Source of the DNA: JAEUKQ01 sp044227605 | Lineage (GTDB): Bacteria; Pseudomonadota; Alphaproteobacteria; JAEUKQ01 | Direction of reading: 5' to 3' | Length of the DNA: 6,935 nt | Assembly (NCBI GenBank): GCA_044227605.1 | Contig: JBGAWJ010000083.1 | Location: forward strand, 1-6,935 | Shown: one piece after another, positions 1-5,591 of the stretch | Position numbering within the stretch: the stretch's first letter is position 1 | Layout of the letters: every line of letters starts with the position of its first letter | Position numbers and translations under genes: made by a program | The notes under the pieces: model-generated | Seen by the model: the letters and a program-made list of their open reading frames with translations, nothing else | The model's database searches: none | What the model was told of the DNA's origin: nothing

Positions 1-1297
1 CAATTTCTTGGCGCAACTTGACAAGGTTTAAATCTTCTAGGGGAATATCGTCAATTTTGATATGACCGATGCTAGGTTTAATTAAGCCCAATATCAGCCG
101 AATCAAGCTGGTTTTACCAGCTCCGGTTTCTCCCACAATTCCAATGGTATGGCCGGGTTCAAGAAAAAATGTGATATCTTGTAAAATGGATTTTTGCTGA
201 TAGGAAAAATCGACCTGTTCAAATTTTATAGATAAGGGAAAGGGGTTTGGTGGCAGCTGCTTATTGCCCGATTTTTCCGGCAATGCGGTAAAAAATTCAG
301 CGGTTTTCTCAAGCACCACACATGCGTTGCGAACTTCACGGTAAGAAAAATTCATGCGCTCCAACGGGCGGAATAATTGTAATAAATAGGTATTTACCAA
401 AACCAGGCCACCCACGCTGATCAATCCTTGCCGATAATCCATCAAAGCCAAGCTGTTGATGGCCAGCAGGGCAATCGTTAACAGAAAAATTTGGCTAAAG
501 CCAATTAGGCTGCGGTTGCGGAAAAAAATGACAGCAGTTTGATCCGTTTTCTGCAATATCTTTTGATATTTATCTTCACAATAGGTTTCACCGGCGAAGA
601 TTTTGGTGGTTTCAATATTGACCATATAATCCCCCGCCAACCCACGCGATTCTATCAAGATATCACGATTTTGCCGTTGGTTATTGGCTAAAATATTGGC
701 GCCTTTGATCATGACGATCAAATAAATCAGTAAACAACTGCCCAAAACTGCTAAATATAACCAAGAATAGAAAAAGCTTACCAACAGCAGAATGCTGGTC
801 ATTTCAAATATGATAGGCAAGATATTTTGGAAAAATGCCGTAAACAAAGTGCGAACGGCATTGATGGTTTGGCCCAGAATTTCCTCTTTCTCGCCGATTT
901 TCTTATTGATATGGAAAGATAAAGGTAGCTGATGCAGATGACGCAAATAAGCCAAGCGCAAAGCGTTTAAAATTTTCTGCTCTTGGATACCATAAAAAAA
1001 GATCTGGGCTTCACCCAATGATCGCAACAGGAAAAATAATCCTGCATAAATCAGCAAGGTTAGGGGTAAGGCAAAATAGATTAGGTCGATCTGATGAATT
1101 GTTCCTGAAGACAAAGAATCAATAAAATATTTGAAAGGAATAGGAGTAGTGGCGGTTAAAACACCGGCCAATAGAATCGTCGCCAACAGGACGCCCAAAC
1201 CAATTTTTGTTCGCTGCGGCAAATTTGGCCAGACAAATTGCCATATAACGAATGTTGTTGATTTAAAGTATGAAGAGGAGGATTTACCTGATGTCAT
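1..1297 (-). CDS. ABC exporter half-transporter (fused permease-ATPase), 3' end cut by window edge
   Basis: The 432 visible residues form an exporter-type ABC half-transporter, a membrane protein that would work as a dimer and use ATP to push a substrate out of the cytoplasm. Hydrophobic segments lie at about residues 32-53, 72-92, 157-198 and 264-305. The nucleotide-binding domain starts near 357, with A-loop Tyr366 and Walker A GETGAGKT at 389-396. The Q-loop, signature and Walker B lie beyond the window. The stretch NIETTKIFAGE (227-237) and the end of the membrane domain, LFRPLERMNFSYREVR (308-323), resemble the Atm1/HMT1 branch (thiol or glutathione-conjugate exporters). An MsbA-like glycolipid or peptide exporter remains possible. 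No C39 peptidase domain precedes the membrane part. The start ATG overlaps the glycosyltransferase stop as ATGA, which suggests translational coupling. The exporter fold is certain; the substrate is unknown. Confidence 0.93.
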   Translation of the reverse strand, partial: MTSGKSSSSYFKSTTFVIWQFVWPNLPQRTKIGLGVLLATILLAGVLTATTPIPFKYFIDSLSSGTIHQIDLIYFALPLTLLIYAGLFFLLRSLGEAQIFFYGIQEQKILNALRLAYLRHLHQLPLSFHINKKIGEKEEILGQTINAVRTLFTAFFQNILPIIFEMTSILLLVSFFYSWLYLAVLGSCLLIYLIVMIKGANILANNQRQNRDILIESRGLAGDYMVNIETTKIFAGETYCEDKYQKILQKTDQTAVIFFRNRSLIGFSQIFLLTIALLAINSLALMDYRQGLISVGGLVLVNTYLLQLFRPLERMNFSYREVRNACVVLEKTAEFFTALPEKSGNKQLPPNPFPLSIKFEQVDFSYQQKSILQDITFFLEPGHTIGIVGETGAGKTSLIRLILGLIKPSIGHIKIDDIPLEDLNLVKLRQEI

Positions 1298-2652
1298 CTC
1301 TTTGCTTTCTTTTTTGCTCCTTCCAATTCAACGGGCTTTTTATTTTTATAATTAGCCCAATCATTGGCAAGTCGTACTATGGCGGGAAGACTCGGTAAAT
1401 GTGATTCAACAACTTTTGATAATCCTTTCCCATGCCAAGCAATAGCCTTGAGGCGTTCTTTATTTAATAAATAAGTACTAAGCTTTTCGGCTAAAGCCTC
1501 GGGGTTGTTTGGATCTTCAATCAAAATGACATTTTCACCATCAATTAATCCATCGCCAAATCCAAGGTTTTCTATTTTATCTGTGGATAAAACTAAACAT
1601 TTTCCAGCAGCCAATACTTCTCTAGGAACACGAGGGTTATGAAATTTAACAGAAAAATTATTTTCTAGAAAAAATATCATGTCACAAGTTTGTAAAAAAT
1701 TTGGAACTCGCCAAGGAGCTAAAGGAGGTAAAATCCAGGTCCTAGCATATAATTCTTTTGATTGTGTTATTATTTCATAATACCGCTGTAATAAATGAGG
1801 CCAGCCGGAGGACATTGTTAAAAAACGGAATTCTATTTTCTTCTGCGCAAGTATCTCAAGAGCTTTTAATAGTGTAAAAGAACCTTTTGAGCCACCAACT
1901 TTACCATAAATTCCTACCACCGGATAAGAAGTAGTAGCAAATGGTTTTTTGTTAAGAGTCTTAACAGCTAAAATAAGTTTTTTGTCAAAAGACATTTCAT
2001 CAAAAAATGAAGAACAATTTTCTAAGAATTCATTTACATTTATTCCTATCTTATTGGTGACGAAAGGTTGTTCAATAGCACAAGTTCCAAGATGAAGTGT
2101 TTGCTCTTCCTTTAAACCTAAGTCTTTAAGTACCTCACTTCTCAGTTCTGCAAAAGGCGAAGTTAAAACATACTGAGATTTTTTGATAATTTCTTTATAA
2201 GTTTCTTTAAGATTGGGATGTTTTGCTAAATGATCAACGTCGCTTCCTGCATGCATTAAAATGAGGGGGATATTATAAAAACTTGAAGCAATTGCTGCTG
2301 CTACCCCATAAGGTTCCAAATACCATCCAACAATGATATCTGGTTTAAATGATTGAGCACTTTCAAGCGTTAGACCAATTAATTTAGACAAATAAGGATT
2401 AGCTTGAGGAATATAAAGAACGTTCTCCAAACACGTACTCTTTAGAGTAATTTTACCCTTTGAAGTTGTTTCTGTCAGGTGTCTGATATCGTCTTGATCA
2501 AGAAACTGCCTAAAAGTAGGTTCAACTTCAAAATTATTCGATATCACTTCTACCTCGTGACCACTCTCCACCAAGTCATGGGCACTCCAATAAGTAGCGC
2601 GACTAGTACCCCCCTGGATAGGAGGGTACTTACCAACCAGCATAATTTTCAT
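1294..2652 (-). CDS. GT-B fold (GT4-like) glycosyltransferase
   Basis: This 452-residue cytoplasmic protein has the two-domain GT-B layout and would transfer a sugar from a nucleotide-sugar donor to an unidentified acceptor. The N-terminal Rossmann domain opens with MLVGKYPPIQGG (4-15), whose Gly pair is the usual acceptor-side loop. The domain continues through SFKPDIIVGWYLEPYGVAAA (101-120) and LILMHAGSD (130-138). The C-terminal domain starts at VVGIYGKVGGSKGSFTLLKA (245-264), followed by NPRVPREVLAAGKCLVLS (339-356), which corresponds to the GT4 donor-binding E-x7-E region. Glu345 is kept, but the first Glu position is Phe337. The C-terminus is Lys-rich (437-452). The start is supported by GAGGA about 7 bases upstream. 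The gene is AT-rich (13 G+C of 60 at 1981-2040). It lies 83 bases after the Cys-tail protein and overlaps the ABC gene by 4 bases. Donor and acceptor cannot be read from the sequence. Confidence 0.9.
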   Translation of the reverse strand: MKIMLVGKYPPIQGGTSRATYWSAHDLVESGHEVEVISNNFEVEPTFRQFLDQDDIRHLTETTSKGKITLKSTCLENVLYIPQANPYLSKLIGLTLESAQSFKPDIIVGWYLEPYGVAAAIASSFYNIPLILMHAGSDVDHLAKHPNLKETYKEIIKKSQYVLTSPFAELRSEVLKDLGLKEEQTLHLGTCAIEQPFVTNKIGINVNEFLENCSSFFDEMSFDKKLILAVKTLNKKPFATTSYPVVGIYGKVGGSKGSFTLLKALEILAQKKIEFRFLTMSSGWPHLLQRYYEIITQSKELYARTWILPPLAPWRVPNFLQTCDMIFFLENNFSVKFHNPRVPREVLAAGKCLVLSTDKIENLGFGDGLIDGENVILIEDPNNPEALAEKLSTYLLNKERLKAIAWHGKGLSKVVESHLPSLPAIVRLANDWANYKNKKPVELEGAKKKAKR

Positions 2653-2678
2653 TAAAATTCCTCGAGAAAGGAGCGAGC

Positions 2679-2698
2679 TTTAAAAGCATCCTTTTAAA
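2679..2698 (-). promoter_or_regulatory. Perfect 8-bp hairpin in the leader of the glycosyltransferase gene
   Basis: TTTAAAAG (2679-2686) and CTTTTAAA (2691-2698) are perfect inverted repeats around the 4-base loop CATC. They lie between the stop of the Cys-tail protein (2736) and the glycosyltransferase ATG (2652). No T-run follows on the minus strand, so it does not look like an intrinsic terminator. It could be an RNA stability or processing element that sets the ratio of the two gene products. The stem is AT-rich and weak, and its role is inferred. Confidence 0.35.
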
Positions 2699-2735
2699 AT
2701 TTTCAACTTTATATAAAAATTTTATGGCCTTCCCA

Positions 2736-3212
2736 CTAAACGGGACGACAGCCAAAACAGCCACCAAAACAGCCGCCAAAACAATCATGCGAGTTCGCAC
2801 AACCCCTGCTATGTAAGGTAGGTGCTTTTGGATTAGGCCAGTAAATCTTCGGGGGTTCCTCATGAAAAACCTTTTGGTAGGTTTTGAGAAACTCTTTGTA
2901 TCCTGCCAGAGCATTCTTTCTTTCATCTTCGTTTTTTAAGGGTGTAGCTGGAATATGGTGAAGAAAGCGCCCAGCAATTTGATGACAAAAATCCGAATAT
3001 TCTTTAGTGAACATTAGAAAAGTATGCCAGAATTCATCTATAGGTCCAGGCATGGTATATTTTTTATGAGGATTTATGCCACAAACCGTAAGAAAACGTA
3101 CAAGCTCTTTTGCATGGCTGGCTGCTAAATCAAGTGGTAAAGAGTGATCTTTACTATACCTGGCAATTATAAGTTGCAGCGGAAATTTTTTGGCTTTTTC
3201 TAAGATATCCAT
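2736..3212 (-). CDS. GRDP-like small protein with C-terminal Cys-Phe-Gly-Gly repeat tail
   Basis: This is a 158-residue protein of unknown function with no signal peptide or membrane segment. The core carries PIDEFWHTFLMFTKEYSDFC (57-76) followed by HH (85-86), and then Y105, Y112, F116, PP (120-121) and WP (125-126). This DxxWH...Y..xC...HxP...PPxxxWP pattern matches, from memory, proteins annotated as glycine-rich domain-containing (GRDP-like). H63, C76, H85 and H86 are candidate metal ligands. The tail from C138 has five Cys in 18 residues, built on three CFG(G) units (C144, C148, C152, C155), and ends in RPV. It could bind metal, form disulfides or be post-translationally modified. The ATG at 3212 is chosen; TTG at 3218 sits better behind GAGA and would add two residues. 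A 43-codon ORF with a strong ribosome site overlaps its start. A glycosyltransferase and an ABC exporter follow on the same strand. Confidence 0.82.
   Translation of the reverse strand: MDILEKAKKFPLQLIIARYSKDHSLPLDLAASHAKELVRFLTVCGINPHKKYTMPGPIDEFWHTFLMFTKEYSDFCHQIAGRFLHHIPATPLKNEDERKNALAGYKEFLKTYQKVFHEEPPKIYWPNPKAPTLHSRGCANSHDCFGGCFGGCFGCRPV
2748..2783 (-). repeat. Three 12-base tandem units encoding the CFGG tail
   Basis: On the minus strand TGTTTTGGCGGC (2783-2772) and TGTTTTGGTGGC (2771-2760) differ at one base. A third unit, TGTTTTGGCTGT (2759-2748), is degenerate at its end. The units are in frame and encode Cys-Phe-Gly-Gly, Cys-Phe-Gly-Gly and Cys-Phe-Gly-Cys. The near-identity at DNA level points to recent in-frame expansion by slippage or unequal recombination, so copy number may vary between strains. 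Confidence 0.85.
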
Positions 3213-3285
3213 TATCAAGCAATTTCTCTAAAATTAAAGGCGAACGACGTTTTTTTTCTGTTATTTGTAAACTAGTGTTATTCAT
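3154..3285 (-). CDS. 43-codon ORF with strong ribosome site, overlapping the Cys-tail gene start
   Basis: The ATG at 3285 follows GGGGAGG with a 5-base spacer, the best ribosome-binding site in this part of the window. The ORF encodes 43 residues, starting MNNTSLQITEKKRRSPLILE and ending CQV, and stops at TAG 3154-3156, 58 bases inside the Cys-tail gene in another frame. I do not recognise it. It may be a leader peptide that couples translation of the downstream gene. It may instead be the original N-terminus of that gene, separated by a one-base shift between about 3227 and 3212. The downstream frame has a TAG at 3228-3230, so slippage in the A8 run (3250-3257) alone would not join the two. 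The basic, hydrophilic first half looks protein-like, but a chance ORF is not excluded. Confidence 0.35.
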   Translation of the reverse strand: MNNTSLQITEKKRRSPLILEKLLDNGYLRKSQKISAATYNCQV

Positions 3286-3290
3286 TTTAG

Positions 3291-3297
3291 CCTCCCC
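3291..3297 (-). promoter_or_regulatory. Strong Shine-Dalgarno for the 43-codon ORF
   Basis: On the minus strand GGGGAGG lies 5 bases before the ATG at 3285 and close to the consensus anti-Shine-Dalgarno complement. It is not placed to serve the Cys-tail protein starts at 3212 or 3218, about 75 bases further on. This is the main reason to take the short upstream ORF seriously. Confidence 0.6.
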
Positions 3298-3351
3298 GGG
3301 TCATATTTTAGCTTTGTTTTAAAATTTTTGTTTCCCCAGATATACAAGGTA

Positions 3352-3798
3352 TTAGTTTTTGAAATTCTTGTTAATACACGCTTCCCATTCCCCGTAAGTT
3401 AACACCCCGTTATGATCGGCATCGCACCCGCCCATTAATTGCCGGTTGAAATTCAAGCATTCGCCACGGCTGATTTGTTGGTTTTGGTTAGCGTCGATCA
3501 AGGTAAAACGTTGCTGGATCATGGTTTGCAGCTGCTTTTTATCGGCCCTGGTATAAAATTCTAGAAAAGCGCTGATTTCAGCCAGGCTTAACTGGTTGTT
3601 TTGATTGCCATCCAGGCGGTTAAAGCGTTGTAGGCATTCGCTGTCCACCTCGCCATAGGTTAATTGCTGGTCTTTATTCCAATCCACCTGTCTAAACCAT
3701 TCTTGTGACGCCGGATCGATGGCCAAGGCCAATAAGGGTGAAAAGATAACGCCCGCGATCAAGCAGGAAAACCAGGCCATATACCTTAAAAATCGCAT
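3352..3798 (-). CDS. Secreted four-EF-hand calcium-binding protein
   Basis: This 148-residue protein is probably exported. Residues 1-26 form a signal peptide: MRFLRY, a hydrophobic core, then ALA just before IDPA, a plausible signal peptidase I site. The mature part holds four EF-hand loops at 39-50 (DWNKDQQLTYGE), 63-74 (DGNQNNQLSLAE), 92-103 (DANQNQQISRGE) and 116-127 (DADHNGVLTYGE). Each has D1, N/D3, D/N5, S/T9 and E12, so all four look able to bind Ca2+. Mature Cys55, 104, 115 and 131 could form two disulfides in the periplasm. The ATG at 3798 is chosen because AGGA lies 7 bases upstream and the signal peptide begins there; the longer frame from 3915 overlaps rlmB. The gene lies 46 bases after rlmB on the same strand and may be co-transcribed. 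The physiological role is unknown; calcium sensing or buffering is inferred. Confidence 0.9.
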   Translation of the reverse strand: MRFLRYMAWFSCLIAGVIFSPLLALAIDPASQEWFRQVDWNKDQQLTYGEVDSECLQRFNRLDGNQNNQLSLAEISAFLEFYTRADKKQLQTMIQQRFTLIDANQNQQISRGECLNFNRQLMGGCDADHNGVLTYGEWEACINKNFKN

Positions 3799-3806
3799 CG
3801 GCTTAT

Positions 3807-3820
3807 CCTTTATTAAAAGG
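3807..3820 (-). promoter_or_regulatory. Small hairpin covering the EF-hand gene's ribosome-binding site
   Basis: On the minus strand CCTTT-TAAT-AAAGG forms a 5-bp stem with a 4-base loop, and the 3' arm AAAGG is part of the Shine-Dalgarno AAAGGA for the ATG at 3798. It may modestly restrain translation, or mark a weak end to the rlmB message. The stem is short, so this is a weak call. Confidence 0.3.
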
Positions 3821-3844
3821 TGGATATGATTGAACCATGAAATT

Positions 3845-4651
3845 TTAGGGGGCGGCAAGCAATAAATGTTGTCGGCGGATTTCATACAGGGAAACAGCGG
3901 CCGCATTGGAAACATTCAACTGGTCAATGGGTGGCAAAGTGGGCAGATGCACCATCAAATCACAATGTTCGCGGGTCAAGCGGCGCAGGCCGCTGCCCTC
4001 CGCCCCCAACACTAAAGCAATCTTTTGCGGCAATTCCACCGCCCCGATGGCATCCAGGCTATCATGGCTAAGCCCCACGCACCAAAACCCGTCTTTTTTC
4101 AATTGTTCCATAAACCTACTAAGGTTGGCGGCCTTGATGATCGGTGTGACATCCAAAGCGCCCGAGGCTGCCTTGGCCAACGCGCCGCTTTCAGGGGCGC
4201 TGTGATGATCGGTTAAAATGACGGCGGCGGCCCCGAAGGCCGCACATGACCTTAAAATGGCGCCGACATTTTGCGGATCGGTAACTTGGTCAAGAATGAC
4301 CAAGGTGATAGGCTGTTCCGGCACATTCGTTTCCATGACCGTGTCGATATCAGCCTCAGCCAAGGGGCTAACCAGGGCTATGATATCTTGCGTCACTGCA
4401 TTCGGGGCGCATTTTTGCAGATAATAGGTGTCAATTTGCTCAATCGTTAAGCGGCGTTTTTTGGCGAGTTCCCCAAAAACCCCCGGCAATTGCTGGGGAG
4501 ATGTGGAGGCCAGGCGCTTGATTGTCCGTTTCGGGTTTGATAGGGCTGCGTGCACCGCATGGGTGCCATACATCCAATAGTCCTTGCTTTTACCAGAATT
4601 TTCGGGGGCGGAAGCGGGGGATGGATGCTTGGGGGGGCGTTGTTTTTGCAT
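3845..4651 (-). CDS. rlmB: 23S rRNA (guanosine-2'-O)-methyltransferase, RlmB type (SpoU/TrmH family)
   Basis: This 268-residue SPOUT-class enzyme is expected to use S-adenosylmethionine to 2'-O-methylate G2251 (E. coli numbering) in the peptidyl-transferase P-loop of 23S rRNA. After a Pro/Lys-rich N-terminal tail (1-23), the L30e-like RNA-binding domain starts at YWMYGTHAVHAAL (25-37) and runs to about residue 100. The SPOUT catalytic domain has motif 1 LDQVTDPQNVGAILRS (120-135, with Asn128 and Arg134), motif 2 LVLGAEGSGLRR (213-224, with Glu218) and motif 3 PPIDQLNVSNAAAVSLYE (240-257, with Asn246 and Ser248). These include the knot that binds the cofactor. Length and all motifs are normal. 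AGG lies 5 bases before the ATG. The gene is divergent from tRNA-Tyr, an arrangement I recall from other alphaproteobacteria. Another TrmH-family specificity is the main alternative. Confidence 0.93.
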   Translation of the reverse strand: MQKQRPPKHPSPASAPENSGKSKDYWMYGTHAVHAALSNPKRTIKRLASTSPQQLPGVFGELAKKRRLTIEQIDTYYLQKCAPNAVTQDIIALVSPLAEADIDTVMETNVPEQPITLVILDQVTDPQNVGAILRSCAAFGAAAVILTDHHSAPESGALAKAASGALDVTPIIKAANLSRFMEQLKKDGFWCVGLSHDSLDAIGAVELPQKIALVLGAEGSGLRRLTREHCDLMVHLPTLPPIDQLNVSNAAAVSLYEIRRQHLLLAAP

Positions 4652-4834
4652 ATCAACCTGGGGTTATGTTTTGACGGGAATGAATTTCTTATCACTCACC
4701 TTTCCTGAAATAACCTTTCCTGTAAATAAGTTTTTCATGGGATGAATTTGTGGTTGACAAATTGGCGTAATCCGACAAATCTAGCGGTTGTTTCTTAGCC
4801 CACTGAAAATATAGCCAATATATTTCAAAGATAT
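4652..4834. other. Divergent intergenic region between rlmB and tRNA-Tyr
   Basis: These 183 bases should hold promoters for rlmB (minus) and tRNA-Tyr (plus). I see no protein gene. A perfect TTGACA occurs at 4754-4759 on the plus strand but has only a poor -10 match (AAATCT at 4777-4782) at 17-base spacing. The better tRNA promoter candidate is listed separately. Confidence 0.6.
4788..4815 (+). promoter_or_regulatory. Candidate sigma-70 type promoter for tRNA-Tyr
   Basis: TTGTTT (4788-4793) and TATAGC (4810-4815) are separated by 16 bases. This places transcription start near 4822, about 13 bases before the mature tRNA 5' end and a reasonable distance for a tRNA precursor. Both hexamers are partial matches, so the call is tentative. 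Confidence 0.35.
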
Positions 4835-4920
4835 GGAGAGATGCCCGAGTGGCTAAAGGGGATGGTCTGTAAAACCATTGGCTCCGGCCTACGTAGGTTC
4901 GAATCCTACTCTCTCCACCA
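4835..4920 (+). tRNA. tRNA-Tyr, anticodon GTA, CCA encoded
   Basis: This 86-base type II (long variable arm) tRNA reads UAU/UAC codons. The acceptor stem GGAGAGA (4835-4841) pairs perfectly with TCTCTCC (4910-4916), followed by A73 and CCA (4918-4920). The anticodon stem is ATGGT/ACCAT (4862-4866 with 4874-4878) around loop CTGTAAA, with anticodon GTA at 4869-4871. The variable arm is 14 bases (4879-4892). The T arm is GTAGG-TTCGAAT-CCTAC (4893-4909). The gene appears fully functional. A decayed copy of its 3' part lies about 730 bases downstream, with a toxin-antitoxin pair between. Confidence 0.97.
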
Positions 4921-5041
4921 AATTCTCCGGTCCATAGAAGACATGACCCTGTAAAACTTCTGGTTTTGCCTAAGAATTTTTTGCCTTGCATTATAAGGTT
5001 GCTTTTGTACGCCTTTTGCGCCATAATGGGGTATTAATATT

Positions 5042-5049
5042 AGGAGAGG
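5042..5049 (+). promoter_or_regulatory. Strong ribosome-binding site of the toxin-antitoxin operon, next to a small palindrome
   Basis: AGGAGAGG lies 4 bases before the antitoxin ATG at 5054 and fixes that start. Just upstream is the 8-base palindrome TATTAATA (5032-5039). It could be part of a -10 element or of an operator for antitoxin autorepression, as is usual in type II systems; I could not pair it with a convincing -35. Confidence 0.55.
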
Positions 5050-5053
5050 TGCT

Positions 5054-5272
5054 ATGGCAACAACCATCAAACTTTCGGACGAATTGGTGCGTGAGGCGCG
5101 GCGTTATGCCGATGTATATAGCCGGTCGGTTCCCAAACAGATCGAATATTGGTCACGTATTGGTAAAATTGCCGAGGAAAACCCAGATTTGCCCTATCGT
5201 TTTATCAAAGATATTTTGATTGCCCAACTGGAAGTTGAAAATGGGCAGGTTACCCCTTATGAGTTTGGGTAA
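5054..5272 (+). CDS. ParD-like type II antitoxin
   Basis: This 72-residue antitoxin would neutralise the toxin encoded 6 bases downstream and, by analogy with other type II systems, repress the shared promoter. The N-terminus TTIKLSDELVREARRYADVY (3-22) fits a ribbon-helix-helix-like DNA-binding segment. The middle KQIEYWSRIGKIAEENPDLP (28-47) is characteristic, as I recall, of the ParD-like antitoxin family (Pfam ParD_like). The C-terminal part would wrap the toxin. AGGAGAGG immediately upstream supports the start. The pair sits directly after tRNA-Tyr and before a tRNA relic, so it is probably acquired. Length is normal and nothing suggests decay. Confidence 0.88.
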   Translation: MATTIKLSDELVREARRYADVYSRSVPKQIEYWSRIGKIAEENPDLPYRFIKDILIAQLEVENGQVTPYEFG

Positions 5273-5278
5273 TCACCT

Positions 5279-5554
5279 ATGCAAATCATCCAAACCAACG
5301 AGTTTAAAAAAGCCGTCAAGAGACTGCATGCCAATCAAAAAAAAGCTCTTGATGAAGCGGTCAAGACAATTATGCAAAATACCAAGGTGGGCGAGGCAAA
5401 AATTGGCGATCTTTCCGGTATTTTTGTCTACAAATTCAAAATGGTCAAACAGCTCACATTGCTGGCCTATAGCTTTGCAAACCAGACAATCACCCTGACA
5501 TTGTTGGGACTAGGCCCCCACGAAAATTTCTATCGTGACCTGAAAAAATCTTAG
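5279..5554 (+). CDS. RelE/ParE-family toxin
   Basis: This 91-residue protein is of the compact RelE/ParE fold. Family members either cut mRNA on the ribosome (RelE) or poison DNA gyrase (ParE); partnership with a ParD-like antitoxin does not settle which. Visible landmarks are the N-terminal helical pair TNEFKKAVKRLHANQKKALD (6-25), the central GDLSGIFVYKFKM (43-55), the strand LTLLAYSF (59-66), and the C-terminal TLTLLGLGPHENFYRDLKK (72-90), in which His81, Asn83, Tyr85 and Arg86 are the conserved-looking polar residues. It starts 6 bases after the antitoxin stop, and the weak Shine-Dalgarno suggests translation coupled to the antitoxin. It looks intact. The mechanism is not decided by sequence alone. 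Confidence 0.88.
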   Translation: MQIIQTNEFKKAVKRLHANQKKALDEAVKTIMQNTKVGEAKIGDLSGIFVYKFKMVKQLTLLAYSFANQTITLTLLGLGPHENFYRDLKKS

Positions 5555-5591
5555 GAATATTGCTGTTTTGAATCGATCAACAGATTTGCCA

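Larger units (their letters stand above)
4921..5591. mobile_element. Small toxin-antitoxin islet bracketed by tRNA-Tyr and its 3' relic
   Basis: The interval between the intact tRNA-Tyr and the tRNA-Tyr 3' fragment contains only the ParD-like/ParE-like pair plus about 130 bases of leader. An intact tRNA at one end and a displaced 3' copy at the other is the signature left by a tRNA-targeting integrase. No integrase or other mobility gene is present, so this would be a shrunken remnant kept by its toxin-antitoxin pair. A decayed tandem tRNA-Tyr duplication with a later insertion is the alternative. Confidence 0.45.

Noticed and set aside
1..1297. Peptidase-containing (C39) bacteriocin exporter
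   Set aside because: Only about 31 residues precede the first membrane segment, too few for a C39 domain.
2736..2790. CRISPR or other non-coding repeat array at the 12-base repeats
   Set aside because: The units are contiguous, without spacers, and in frame with a coding region; they are protein-coding repeats.
2630..2926. 98-codon minus-strand frame with a hydrophobic stretch, overlapping the Cys-tail gene and the glycosyltransferase start
   Set aside because: It lies out of frame across two better-supported genes and has no clear ribosome site; the hydrophobic run comes from reading the Cys/Gly repeat region in another frame.
3250..3257. Frameshift in the A8 run as the cause of the split between the 43-codon ORF and the Cys-tail gene
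   Set aside because: After a shift there, the downstream frame would hit TAG at 3228-3230 before reaching the Cys-tail start, so a single slip in this run cannot join them.
4921..4985. Rho-independent terminator after tRNA-Tyr (AAAAC-TTCTG-GTTTT, then a T-run near 4976-4982)
   Set aside because: The stem is only five A/T-rich pairs and is separated from the T-run, so it is too weak to call.
4692..5024. 110-codon minus-strand frame between rlmB and the antitoxin
   Set aside because: It reads antisense through tRNA-Tyr (the ESRIRTYVGRSQWFYRP-type segment is the tRNA complement), a common false ORF.
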